DNA from: Candidatus Wolframiiraptor sp.
GTDB lineage: Archaea > Thermoproteota > Nitrososphaeria_A > Caldarchaeales > Wolframiiraptoraceae
NCBI GenBank assembly: GCA_003660635.1
Contig: QMUP01000047.1
Location: forward strand, 1-6,936
Reading direction: 5' to 3'
Length of the DNA stretch: 6,936 nucleotides
A program made the position numbers and the translations under genes. The notes under the pieces are model-generated. The model saw only the letters and a list, made by a program, of their open reading frames with translations, was not told where the DNA came from and did no database searches. Shown here one piece after another: positions 1-5,857 of this stretch. How positions within the stretch are numbered: the first letter of the stretch is position 1; every line of letters begins with the position of its first letter.

Positions 1-956
1 ACCTTCGCGATCATCTCAAGTCCTTTCGGCTCTCTATCGAACATTGGGACGACGGCTCTAATATACTCCTCGAACTTTTCCTTAATCTCCTTCAAGTATT
101 TCTGCTGCATCTCAATCCTCCTCCTGAGGAACTCGCTCAAATCGGGTCTATCTAGCAGCTCTCTTGGATATACTTGATTTACGATGACTCCGGCCATTTT
201 CATCCCAAGTTTATCGAACATGGCTAAGGCTCTTTCGGTGTCTAAGATCGCCATCCTCTCAGGGATTAGGATCATGAAGAACGCGCATTTTTTAGGATCG
301 ATTAAGGAGTCTCTGAAGAGGTCGAGCTTCTGCCTAATCTCTCTAAGCTCGTTTAAAATCTTCTCCTCAACTTCGCCGGCAACTCCTCTGATCTCTTCGG
401 CCATCTTCGAGTACTCGGCGGCCTTCCTCCTAGTCTCCTCCATCTTATCTATCCAAGCATCCAGGATCATGGCCATGCTAACCATCCTAACCCCATGGCC
501 GAATGGAGGCATGTCAAAGACATATGGATGGAACTGTCCACTCGCTACTAGATCCGCCATGGCGTCGTAGGTCGCGGATTCGTGCATCGCGGGCTCATAG
601 GCGGATGTCTTGATATACTCATCTATCTCATCTGGAATCTCATCCATTCCATACATGGTCTTAATTTTATTCCTGATCTCCTCTTGGAACTCAGCTATCC
701 TCTTATCCGCATCTATCTCGACCACGAATAAGTTCGGCATGAGCTCTTTAATCCCCTTTCCGAATAAGTCTGTCTCGAAGATATCGCTTAGCGAGGCCTG
801 TGGATCAGTGCTGAAACATAACGGTTTCTCACCATGCTTAGCGAACCAGTATGCCATAGCTGCGCTGGCGGTCGTCTTCCCCAACCCTCCTTTCCCCGCG
901 TTTACTATGATCTTTATTTCCGGATTTTTCTCGAAGAATTCCTTGAGGGAGAGCAT
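1..956 (-). CDS. ArsA/Get3-family ATPase, divergent (3' end outside window)
   Basis: Reverse translation from the ATG at 956 gives 318 codons with no stop, cut by the left edge. The deviant Walker A GKGGLGKTT (residues 21-29) has the intradimer signature Lys22 and P-loop Lys27. Switch I is STDPQASLSD (49-58, Asp51 at the usual hydrolytic aspartate) and switch II is FDMPPFGHGVRMV (147-159). GVIVNQVYP (256-264) fits the adenine-binding loop. Residues 158-215 form a Met-rich then strongly charged helical insert, as in the client-binding helical subdomain of Get3-type proteins. Known members are cytosolic dimers that target tail-anchored membrane proteins or energise arsenite/antimonite export. 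No ArsB or ArsR gene lies nearby, so metal export is unsupported. Both switches depart from the canonical STDPAHSLSD and DTAPTGHTLR, so this may be a paralogue with another client. An SD site GAGGTGG (963-969) lies 6 nt before the start and overlaps the stop of the upstream gene. The family is confident; the specific role is not. Confidence 0.93.
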   Translation of the reverse strand, partial: MLSLKEFFEKNPEIKIIVNAGKGGLGKTTASAAMAYWFAKHGEKPLCFSTDPQASLSDIFETDLFGKGIKELMPNLFVVEIDADKRIAEFQEEIRNKIKTMYGMDEIPDEIDEYIKTSAYEPAMHESATYDAMADLVASGQFHPYVFDMPPFGHGVRMVSMAMILDAWIDKMEETRRKAAEYSKMAEEIRGVAGEVEEKILNELREIRQKLDLFRDSLIDPKKCAFFMILIPERMAILDTERALAMFDKLGMKMAGVIVNQVYPRELLDRPDLSEFLRRRIEMQQKYLKEIKEKFEEYIRAVVPMFDREPKGLEMIAK

Positions 957-968
957 CCTTAGGCCACC

Positions 969-1256
969 TCAATAGAGCATATCTGTCACATCTCTCTCCC
1001 TAAATAATCTCCTCTTCCAAGTCTTGATATTGGGAACGGCATATGGCAAAAGTCTGAGCGAGTAGTATGGCGGCAAGATCGGTATTCCAAGCATATCTCC
1101 TATGGTGATCAACATGAACAAGTTTTCGAGATACATTCGAGTTTTCAGCATTTGCTTCGTGACGGCGAGGGAAGACATCCCGACGAACATCCCTTTAACC
1201 GCCTTCTTCAACTCACCTGTAACCTTACCTTTCTCATCTTTCTTGGTCATATTCAC
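969..1256 (-). CDS. Small conserved-looking protein upstream of the ArsA-like ATPase, unknown function
   Basis: This encodes 95 residues from GTG 1256, or 93 from ATG 1250. The N-terminus is very basic (residues 4-38, many Lys), followed by a hydrophobic stretch (43-61) leading into a Pro/Tyr/Leu-rich segment, LGIPILPPYYSLRLLPYAVP (56-75), and a basic/acidic tail with WKRRLFRERD (80-89). The hydrophobic part is short and Pro-broken, so it reads more like an amphipathic or membrane-associated hairpin than a clean TM span. No catalytic motif is visible. The gene ends 12 bp before the ATPase start, whose SD overlaps this stop, so the two are very probably co-transcribed and perhaps co-translated. 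A TATA box at 1281-1290 would place the transcription start close to 1259, giving a leaderless or near-leaderless mRNA; that is why GTG 1256 was kept. Being a partner or adaptor of the ATPase is inference from position only. The opposite-strand frame here (1102-1323) looks like a shadow. Confidence 0.75.
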   Translation of the reverse strand: MNMTKKDEKGKVTGELKKAVKGMFVGMSSLAVTKQMLKTRMYLENLFMLITIGDMLGIPILPPYYSLRLLPYAVPNIKTWKRRLFRERDVTDMLY

Positions 1257-1349
1257 TCAGATAACAATTTTTTGTAGCGGTATAAAAATATTCCTAGATC
1301 ATAGGAGTTACGAAGATAAATAGGTCTAAACTATATACCATGAGATTAG
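1257..1349. promoter_or_regulatory. Divergent promoter region (95-residue protein gene / 159-residue protein gene)
   Basis: The 93 bp between the two divergent starts carry two A/T-rich elements. TATAAAAATA (1281-1290), read on the minus strand as TATTTTTATA with a purine-rich GGAA just upstream, sits about 29 nt before GTG 1256 and fits a leaderless minus-strand start. GATAAATA (1315-1322) sits about 32 nt before ATG 1350 and fits a plus-strand start with only a few leader bases. No SD is visible before ATG 1350, which agrees with leaderless initiation. The assignment rests on spacing and composition alone. Confidence 0.5.
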
Positions 1350-1829
1350 ATGCGAACAATAGTGTTAGAGGGAGACAATATCATTCTCGGCAGGTCCAAG
1401 TTTCTATCATTTAATGCTCCAGATGATTGGAGAATATTTCCGTTGGGAGTCATCGATGTTGAAGCATATAAAGTCGTGGAGGGAACTAATTGGGTCGTTA
1501 GCGGATACATAACTTTGGGCGCAGTAGTCAAGGGCAGCGAGATACTAATTAGGATTAAAGTCTCGAATCCGATTAGAAAGCCGGACTTGAATAATTTTCT
1601 AAAGAAAGGCGGAGAGAGAAGTGGGATTATTGAGATCTGCGGACATAAGGGGGCATATGTTCTAAAAAGCATCAGAAAGGGGCTACTGAGAAATAGGGAA
1701 TTAATTGAGCTAACCATGTGCTTCTACTGCGACAAGACGCATAGGAAGATAGAGATAATAATTGAGGCGGAGAAGGAGGAAGATGTGTTGAAGGCGATGG
1801 ATATAATGCTCACCGCCTCCTGCCACTAG
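1350..1829 (+). CDS. Unrecognised 159-residue protein, predicted soluble
   Basis: I do not recognise this family. The 159-residue product has no signal peptide or membrane segment. Alternating hydrophobic strands (for example residues 47-54 and 65-71) with turns at Gly/Asn suggest a mostly beta fold, followed by a C-terminal helix rich in Glu/Lys (roughly 134-154). Cys residues occur in EICGHKGAYV and in a single CFYC (CxxC) near residue 125; one CxxC pair alone does not establish a metal site. The start at ATG 1350 lacks an SD but lies about 32 nt downstream of GATAAATA, consistent with a leaderless transcript. The last 20 bp overlap the end of the convergent gene at 1810. The reading is supported by balanced, charged composition and AGA/AGG/ATA codon use; the minus-strand frame (1346-1717) is Ser/Leu/Pro-rich and looks like a shadow. 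Function unknown. Confidence 0.8.
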   Translation: MRTIVLEGDNIILGRSKFLSFNAPDDWRIFPLGVIDVEAYKVVEGTNWVVSGYITLGAVVKGSEILIRIKVSNPIRKPDLNNFLKKGGERSGIIEICGHKGAYVLKSIRKGLLRNRELIELTMCFYCDKTHRKIEIIIEAEKEEDVLKAMDIMLTASCH

Positions 1830-2430
1830 AGCAAATCACCTTACCAAGATCTCTGGCGAATTTGAGTATCCTATAAACGGTTTCGGGGGCGAAGTTGCAT
1901 ATTATTATTAGATGCGGTTCCCTTGGTGAAATCGATAATCCGATTAGTCCTCGAATCTCCATTAAATGATTCCGAACCCTGTCATTCAATAGTAGCTTCT
2001 TAGCGAGCGGCGGATTGTCCGAGAAAATGTTTAAGCCCGATACTTCGATCCCATCCACAGCATCCAGTTTCTCTCCAGGTTTTCCGGTCTTAAGGCTTAT
2101 CGTCGGATCGCATGTGAAAGACGCCTTAAGATAAAACTGATCTCTTTTTCCAGATAATTTCTGGATAAGGTAGTGAAGGAGGTTCTCTCTATCCAGATTC
2201 ACTAGAGTCAACTCGATCATGGATACTGGGGGTCTTCCGAGAAAGCTTATCTGAAATCCCGTGGATCCAAGACTCCTATAGTTAACCCTCTTCGAATACT
2301 TCTTTATCGTATCGGATATAGAGTTCCACATAATCTTCTGCCTCTTCAAATTAAGTTGCCTTCCGATAAAATACCATGTCATGAATAGCAGGGCTAAGGC
2401 GATTACAAAGTAGAGGCCAAGATCGTCCAT
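1810..2430 (-). CDS. Single-pass membrane protein with cytoplasmic domain, unknown function
   Basis: From ATG 2430 this gives 206 residues; an in-frame TTG at 2436 would add two. One hydrophobic segment near residues 6-24 (LYFVIALALLFMTWYFIG) follows an acidic N-terminus (MDDLG). It precedes a basic stretch (RQLNLKRQK), so the positive-inside rule predicts N-terminus outside and the remaining ~180 residues in the cytoplasm. The soluble part has no motif I recognise; it contains repeated beta-type stretches and ends in a basic SSGRRR tail. The predicted promoter CTTTTAAG (plus coordinates 2458-2465) lies about 31 nt upstream of ATG 2430, implying a nearly leaderless mRNA. The 3' end overlaps the convergent 159-residue gene by 20 bp, so the two transcripts would be antisense to each other there. 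A sensing, anchoring or scaffold role is possible, but nothing in the sequence chooses among these. Confidence 0.8.
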   Translation of the reverse strand: MDDLGLYFVIALALLFMTWYFIGRQLNLKRQKIMWNSISDTIKKYSKRVNYRSLGSTGFQISFLGRPPVSMIELTLVNLDRENLLHYLIQKLSGKRDQFYLKASFTCDPTISLKTGKPGEKLDAVDGIEVSGLNIFSDNPPLAKKLLLNDRVRNHLMEIRGLIGLSISPREPHLIIICNFAPETVYRILKFARDLGKVICSSGRRR

Positions 2431-2457
2431 GACCAATCATTTAGAATTATTTCATCT

Positions 2458-2465
2458 CTTAAAAG
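2458..2465 (-). promoter_or_regulatory. Candidate TATA box for the 1810-2430 membrane protein gene
   Basis: The minus strand reads CTTTTAAG here, centred about 31 nt upstream of ATG 2430. A second A/T-rich block (minus strand TTATAAG) lies immediately upstream. Either would give a very short leader. No SD is seen before the start. Confidence 0.4.
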
Positions 2466-2566
2466 CTTATAATAACCGTAGTGTTCAAACCTCAAAGGTG
2501 ATAATGGACAAAGGAAGTTTACATAGAATCATGATCTGCCGTTGAGGAATGCTTCATTGGAAACTA

Positions 2567-2613
2567 TTATATATGATGAAGGAAAAATATTGTAATGTTG
2601 ATATGAGGAGGGG
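2567..2613 (+). promoter_or_regulatory. cstA TATA box and Shine-Dalgarno site
   Basis: TTATATAT at 2567-2574 predicts transcription starting near 2596. The strong SD GAGGAGGGG at 2605-2613 lies 9 nt before ATG 2623, fixing that start and giving a leader of roughly 27 nt. The ATG at 2603 is out of frame and lies within the SD region, so it was not used. The remaining intergenic sequence (2466-2566) shows no convincing structure. Confidence 0.6.
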
Positions 2614-2622
2614 AACCCTGGG

Positions 2623-4347
2623 ATGCAATTCTACCCAATATGGTTCGTAATCCTCGGTATCGTCATCTACGCGCTGGCGTACTATATCTACGCTCGATGG
2701 TATGATAGAAATGTTTGGGAGCCTGATCCTAAGAGGGCGACGCCCGCCCACATGTACATGGACGGCATAACTTTCTTCCCCGTTGGGAAGTGGGTTCTCT
2801 ATGGATTCCAGTTCAAGGGTATAGCTGGACTGGGGCCGATTCTAGGGCCATTCATCGGATTATTCTATGGGTGGCTACCCGCGTTGCTCTGGCTCTTGGT
2901 CGGAAACTTCTTCATAGGCTGGATCCACGACTACTCCGTCCTATTCCTATCAGTTAGAAACGAGGGCAAGACGCTTGGGCCGCTGAGCTACGAGCTGATC
3001 AGCCCGAGGGCTAGGAAGGCGTTGATAGGATTCCTATTCTTCTACCTAATACTGTTGATAGCGACCTTCGACGTTCTCTGCAGCGTCTTCTTCATGACAT
3101 ATCCGCAATCAGTTCTAGCGACGACCATAATGTTCATCGCCGGGATACTCTCAGGACTTCTGATGTATAAGGCCAGGGCGGGAGTTGCGACATCAACGAT
3201 AGTCGGAGTGATAATAACCATAATAGGCATAATCATCGGAATCTATGTCCCGCTACCATACAAGAATCTAGGATTCTGGGTGGTTTACACGTCGATCCTA
3301 CTGCTGATAGGTGGAACGGTATCCCTGATGTACGTTACCCAGCCTGTGATCTACATAGCATCCTTCCCAGCGATCGCCGGAATAGTACTCCTAATCATCG
3401 GAGGCCTGATATCTCCCGCGACAGGCGTGGCGATCGAGCAGCCGGCTTGGGGCGGCGTATTCGGGATGCTTGGAGGGATGAAGGCGAAAAGCGTATGGAC
3501 GCCTGGACCGATATGGCCAATCCTATTTGTCTCGATTGCCTGCGGAGCTATCTCGGGATGGCATAGCCTGGTGAGCAGCTCTGGATCGGCTCCACTCCTC
3601 GATGTTGAGACCGACGCCCTTCCAGTTGGAGCTGGATCGATGCTCACGGAGGGGTTGCTGGCTCTAGCATCTCTCTCAGCCTACATGGTCCTAACCCCCG
3701 CTGAGGTTGCCAAGGCAGGCGGAGTGAAGTGGACAGCTCTGGTAACCGGTGCCTCAAAGCTCGTCGCTCCATGGACTGGAGGTGAGATCGCTTGGGGTTG
3801 GACTGTTCCATTCTATGGATTCTGGCTTGAAGTGTATGCACTGACGCTTGCGATGCTCGCCGTGAGATTCTTCTGGATGGTCTGGGCCGACATAACTGGG
3901 GCGAAACCCGTAATCTCAAACAAGTATGTTGGATCGATCATAGGTCTGATAATCGGAGGAATCCTCGCATACACCGGAGCCTGGATAAACCTATGGCTGC
4001 TCTTCGGAGGATCCAACCAGCTTCTAGCAGGCCTAGCCCTAACCTTAGTATCGCTCTACTTGGCGAAGATTAAGAAGCCGTCGAAATACACGTTAGGGCC
4101 AGCGATATTCATGATAATAACATGTGAAGCAGCACTACTCTGGGAAGCAATTACGATGCTGAGAGCGGTGGCTCTTGGTACACCTATCGCTAAGGGTCCT
4201 CTAACGGCTCCCGCATATAAGGGAATCGCGTTGGCGCTAAACGGAGTCTTCGGAGCATTTGCGATAATATTGTTCATCCTAGGTTTGATCGTGGCGATAG
4301 ACGCTTCAAAAGCCTTCGCAAGGCTAGGGAAAGCCGAGGCAGAATAA
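2623..4347 (+). CDS. cstA: CstA-family carbon starvation / pyruvate (or peptide) transporter
   Basis: This is a 574-residue polytopic inner-membrane protein. CstA-family hallmarks appear in order: an N-terminal TM (about 5-24); a TPA...DG motif (40-48); GFQFKGIAGLGPILGP (61-76), matching the family's GHQFxxIAGxGPxxGP; W..GNFFIGWIHDY (90-104); CGAISGWHSLVSSSG (307-321) followed by an ETDALPVGAGSMLTE segment; and near the C-terminus LWLLFGGSNQLLAG (457-470), matching LWPLFGxxNQLLA. Characterised relatives (E. coli CstA and BtsT) take up pyruvate, and CstA has also been linked to peptide uptake. Those bacterial proteins are about 700 residues, so this is the shorter form. Departures include Phe62 for the usual His in GHQF and SGSAP after the ISG(F/W)H motif, so substrate should not be assumed. 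The gene is monocistronic: its own TATA and SD upstream, a T6 run downstream, and a tRNA promoter following. The family is very secure; the substrate is inferred. Confidence 0.96.
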   Translation: MQFYPIWFVILGIVIYALAYYIYARWYDRNVWEPDPKRATPAHMYMDGITFFPVGKWVLYGFQFKGIAGLGPILGPFIGLFYGWLPALLWLLVGNFFIGWIHDYSVLFLSVRNEGKTLGPLSYELISPRARKALIGFLFFYLILLIATFDVLCSVFFMTYPQSVLATTIMFIAGILSGLLMYKARAGVATSTIVGVIITIIGIIIGIYVPLPYKNLGFWVVYTSILLLIGGTVSLMYVTQPVIYIASFPAIAGIVLLIIGGLISPATGVAIEQPAWGGVFGMLGGMKAKSVWTPGPIWPILFVSIACGAISGWHSLVSSSGSAPLLDVETDALPVGAGSMLTEGLLALASLSAYMVLTPAEVAKAGGVKWTALVTGASKLVAPWTGGEIAWGWTVPFYGFWLEVYALTLAMLAVRFFWMVWADITGAKPVISNKYVGSIIGLIIGGILAYTGAWINLWLLFGGSNQLLAGLALTLVSLYLAKIKKPSKYTLGPAIFMIITCEAALLWEAITMLRAVALGTPIAKGPLTAPAYKGIALALNGVFGAFAIILFILGLIVAIDASKAFARLGKAEAE

Positions 4348-4362
4348 CAAAACACTCCTCCC

Positions 4363-4368
4363 TTTTTT
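4363..4368 (+). terminator. Oligo-T terminator after cstA
   Basis: A TTTTTT run lies 15 nt after the cstA stop, following a C-rich stretch and without a stable hairpin. This is the usual archaeal oligo-T terminator form. It separates cstA from the tRNA promoter. Confidence 0.6.
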
Positions 4369-4399
4369 ATCGTTAACCATGTAAATCAAGATGTCAAAA

Positions 4400-4407
4400 C
4401 ATAAATC
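4400..4407 (+). promoter_or_regulatory. Candidate TATA box for tRNA-Val
   Basis: CATAAATC, preceded by an A-rich stretch (CAAAA), is centred about 30 nt upstream of the mature tRNA 5' end at 4434. This would start transcription near 4429 with a leader of a few bases, removed by RNase P. The call rests on position and composition. Confidence 0.45.
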
Positions 4408-4433
4408 TGGGGACAATAGCCTCTAAACTTAGA

Positions 4434-4506
4434 GGGCCGGTAGTCTAGTGGCTATGACGCCGCCCTGACGCGGCGGAGGTCGTGGGTTCGACTCCCACCC
4501 GGCCCA
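4434..4506 (+). tRNA. tRNA-Val (anticodon GAC)
   Basis: The 73-nt gene folds as a complete cloverleaf. The acceptor stem GGGCCGG (4434-4440) pairs fully with CCGGCCC (4499-4505), with discriminator A4506. The D stem is GTC/GAC (4443-4445 with 4456-4458). The anticodon stem is CCGCC/GGCGG (4460-4464 with 4472-4476) around loop CTGACGC, with anticodon GAC at 4467-4469, reading GUC (and GUU) valine codons. The T stem is GTGGG/CCCAC (4482-4486 with 4494-4498) with loop TTCGACT. There is no intron and no encoded CCA, as is common in archaea. Position 37 is G. A TTTT run at 4516-4519 is the likely transcription stop. Confidence 0.97.
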
Positions 4507-4515
4507 TATGATCAG

Positions 4516-4519
4516 TTTT
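4516..4519 (+). terminator. Short oligo-T stop after tRNA-Val
   Basis: A TTTT run lies 10 nt after the tRNA discriminator base. It is short but correctly placed for an archaeal tRNA terminator. Confidence 0.35.
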
Positions 4520-4868
4520 CTAGATTTCATAGTTCTTCAAGGTGAGTGATGAGCATTATAGAGGCTTGGTAAGGAATGGGGGAAATTTTCGAGTTCCTTG
4601 ATTCGAATGAGGGACTGCTACGATCAGAACGTTGGCCGCGTCGCTTAAGTCTACACGAGATAGCGTTAAGGTCTAAGGATGCAACATTATCAAGCGGCCT
4701 GATAAAGTTAGGAAGATGAAATCGTATGAGATTACATTATGAAATTAAATGGGAGGAGGTTATGATTCTCTTTATAGGCTCACCGTGACTATATGCGTCC
4801 TAACGATCATCCTTGAAGCATACATGTTTAACAAATCTAGAAGCATGGTTCCGGTTACGCGGGGAATC

Positions 4869-4921
4869 ATTTATCAGGTAGATACAAAAATTATGATGAG
4901 ATAGTAGAGTACCTGAGGTGA
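4869..4921 (+). promoter_or_regulatory. Candidate promoter and Shine-Dalgarno site of the ABC exporter operon
   Basis: CATTTATC at 4869-4876, with GGGGAA just upstream as a possible BRE, would place a start near 4899. The SD GAGGTGA (4915-4921) lies 9 nt before GTG 4931 and decides that start. The ATG at 4923 is out of frame and stops after six codons. The SD is confident; the TATA assignment is weak. Confidence 0.45.
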
Positions 4922-4930
4922 AATGAGTCT

Positions 4931-5857
4931 GTGGACGCGATAGTCGTTAAGAACTTAACCAAGTATTATGACGGTTTTCTCGCGGTAGATCACATAAGCT
5001 TCAGCGTAAAGTGGGGTGAGCTCTTCGGATTTTTGGGCCCTAATGGAGCGGGGAAAACAACGACCGTGAAGATGCTCTGCGGCCTGACAAGGATAAGTGA
5101 GGGAGACGCATATGTAGCTGGATACAGTCCTCTCAGGGAACTCAAGCTCGTGAAGAAGGTCATTGGTCTTGTACCCGACGTATCAAATCTTTACCCGGAA
5201 TTAACATGCTGGGAAAACCTCATTTTCGCTGGGGAGATGTATGGTATCAAGAAGGAGGAGCTGGTGAATAGAGCTTATGAGCTTCTCAAGCTGTTCGACT
5301 TAATGGATAAGAAGGACTCTAAGTTCAAGCAACTTTCGAAGGGTCAGAAAAGGAAGCTCACGATGGCGGCCGCTCTGGTGCACAAACCTAAGATACTGTT
5401 CCTAGACGAGCCTACAATAGGTTTAGACGTAAGAAGCAGAAGAGCTGTATGGAGCATGATAAGAGAATTAAATGAGAATGGACTGACGATATTCCTGACG
5501 ACCCATAACATACATGAGGCATTTAATTTATGCGAGAGGATAATGGTCATAAATAAGGGGAAGATCATAGCGGCTGGCAGCCCCACCGAGCTTAAGAGAA
5601 GGTTTTCGGGAAGTGAGGTGCTCGAGGTATCTTTCACCGGGGAGATAAGCATTGAAGAAATTTCCCAGATTCCGGGGGTTATAAAGGCTTCACGGTCAGG
5701 AGGATCTTTCAAGCTAGTCGTGAGCGATCCAATATCGGTAATAGAGGAGCTTGTGGAGAAGGCAAGGTCTAGGAGAATCTCTTTGAACTACGTGAATCTT
5801 AGGGGCGCAGACGCGGAAGAGGTTTTTCTCAAGATAATAGGTGAGGAGCATGCTTGA
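4931..5857 (+). CDS. ABC-2 type exporter, ATP-binding subunit (DrrA/CcmA-like)
   Basis: A 308-residue cytosolic ATPase that powers an export permease. In order it has an A-loop Tyr near 12-13, Walker A GPNGAGKTT (36-44, Lys42), signature LSKGQ (135-139), Walker B ILFLDE (155-160, catalytic Glu160), D-loop GLD (164-166) and switch His192 in TTHNIHEA. After about residue 225 comes a small C-terminal domain of the DrrA type. The Q-loop position reads LVPDVSNLYPELT, with Asp83 where Gln is usual; acidic residues here may be a subgroup trait. The signature has Lys for the first Gly of LSGGQ, also not rare in this family. The start is GTG 4931 with SD GAGGTGA; an in-frame stop at 4919 rules out an earlier start. 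The permease gene starts before this stop, so the two are translationally coupled. Substrate (drug, lipid, polysaccharide, peptide) cannot be read from the sequence. Confidence 0.95.
   Translation: MDAIVVKNLTKYYDGFLAVDHISFSVKWGELFGFLGPNGAGKTTTVKMLCGLTRISEGDAYVAGYSPLRELKLVKKVIGLVPDVSNLYPELTCWENLIFAGEMYGIKKEELVNRAYELLKLFDLMDKKDSKFKQLSKGQKRKLTMAAALVHKPKILFLDEPTIGLDVRSRRAVWSMIRELNENGLTIFLTTHNIHEAFNLCERIMVINKGKIIAAGSPTELKRRFSGSEVLEVSFTGEISIEEISQIPGVIKASRSGGSFKLVVSDPISVIEELVEKARSRRISLNYVNLRGADAEEVFLKIIGEEHA

Larger units (their letters stand above)
4507..4930 (+). other. Gene-poor gap; possible remains of an HTH/membrane regulator
   Basis: These 424 bp hold no convincing intact gene. In one frame, GTG 4546/ATG 4549 (after AGGTGA) reads seven residues to a TAA at 4570. 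ATG 4576 in the same frame then opens 47 codons ending at 4719. Their middle, RLSLHEIALRSKDATLSS, resembles the first helices of a winged-helix domain but is too short to be complete. The same frame continues beyond that TGA for about 20 codons. A second frame gives a 51-codon ORF (ATG 4749 to TAG 4904) with one hydrophobic stretch, LTVTICVLTIILEAYMF. Read together, the order HTH-like then TM would suit a decayed membrane-anchored regulator. Against this, the 47-codon frame uses four CGN arginine codons out of six, unlike the AGR-rich neighbouring genes, and no fragment has a clear start signal of its own. It may be plain non-coding sequence. Confidence 0.25.

Noticed and set aside
184..975. 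Two plus-strand open frames (184-570 and 610-975)
   Set aside because: They lie antisense to the ArsA-like gene, whose minus-strand reading shows clear P-loop and switch motifs; the plus frames are Ser/Ile-rich and motif-free.
2504..2545. A 13-codon ORF after AAAGGTGAT upstream of cstA (possible leader peptide)
   Set aside because: The predicted cstA TATA box (2567-2574) is downstream of it, so it would not be on the cstA mRNA, and it is too short to judge as coding.
3042..4355. Several minus-strand open frames inside cstA
   Set aside because: They are shadows of the strongly supported cstA reading frame and carry no motifs.
4546..4552. C-box-like GTGATGA suggesting a C/D-box sRNA after the tRNA
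   Set aside because: No CTGA D or D' box at the expected spacing; the nearest CTGA is about 150 nt away.
4893..4916. ATGATGA and CTGA spaced 13 nt apart, resembling half of a C/D-box sRNA
   Set aside because: No second C'/D pair follows, and the CTGA is part of the SD region of the ABC ATPase gene.
4434..4930. tRNA-Val as an integration site with a mobile-element scar downstream
   Set aside because: No repeat of the tRNA 3' end was found in the following sequence and no integrase or phage-like gene is in the window.
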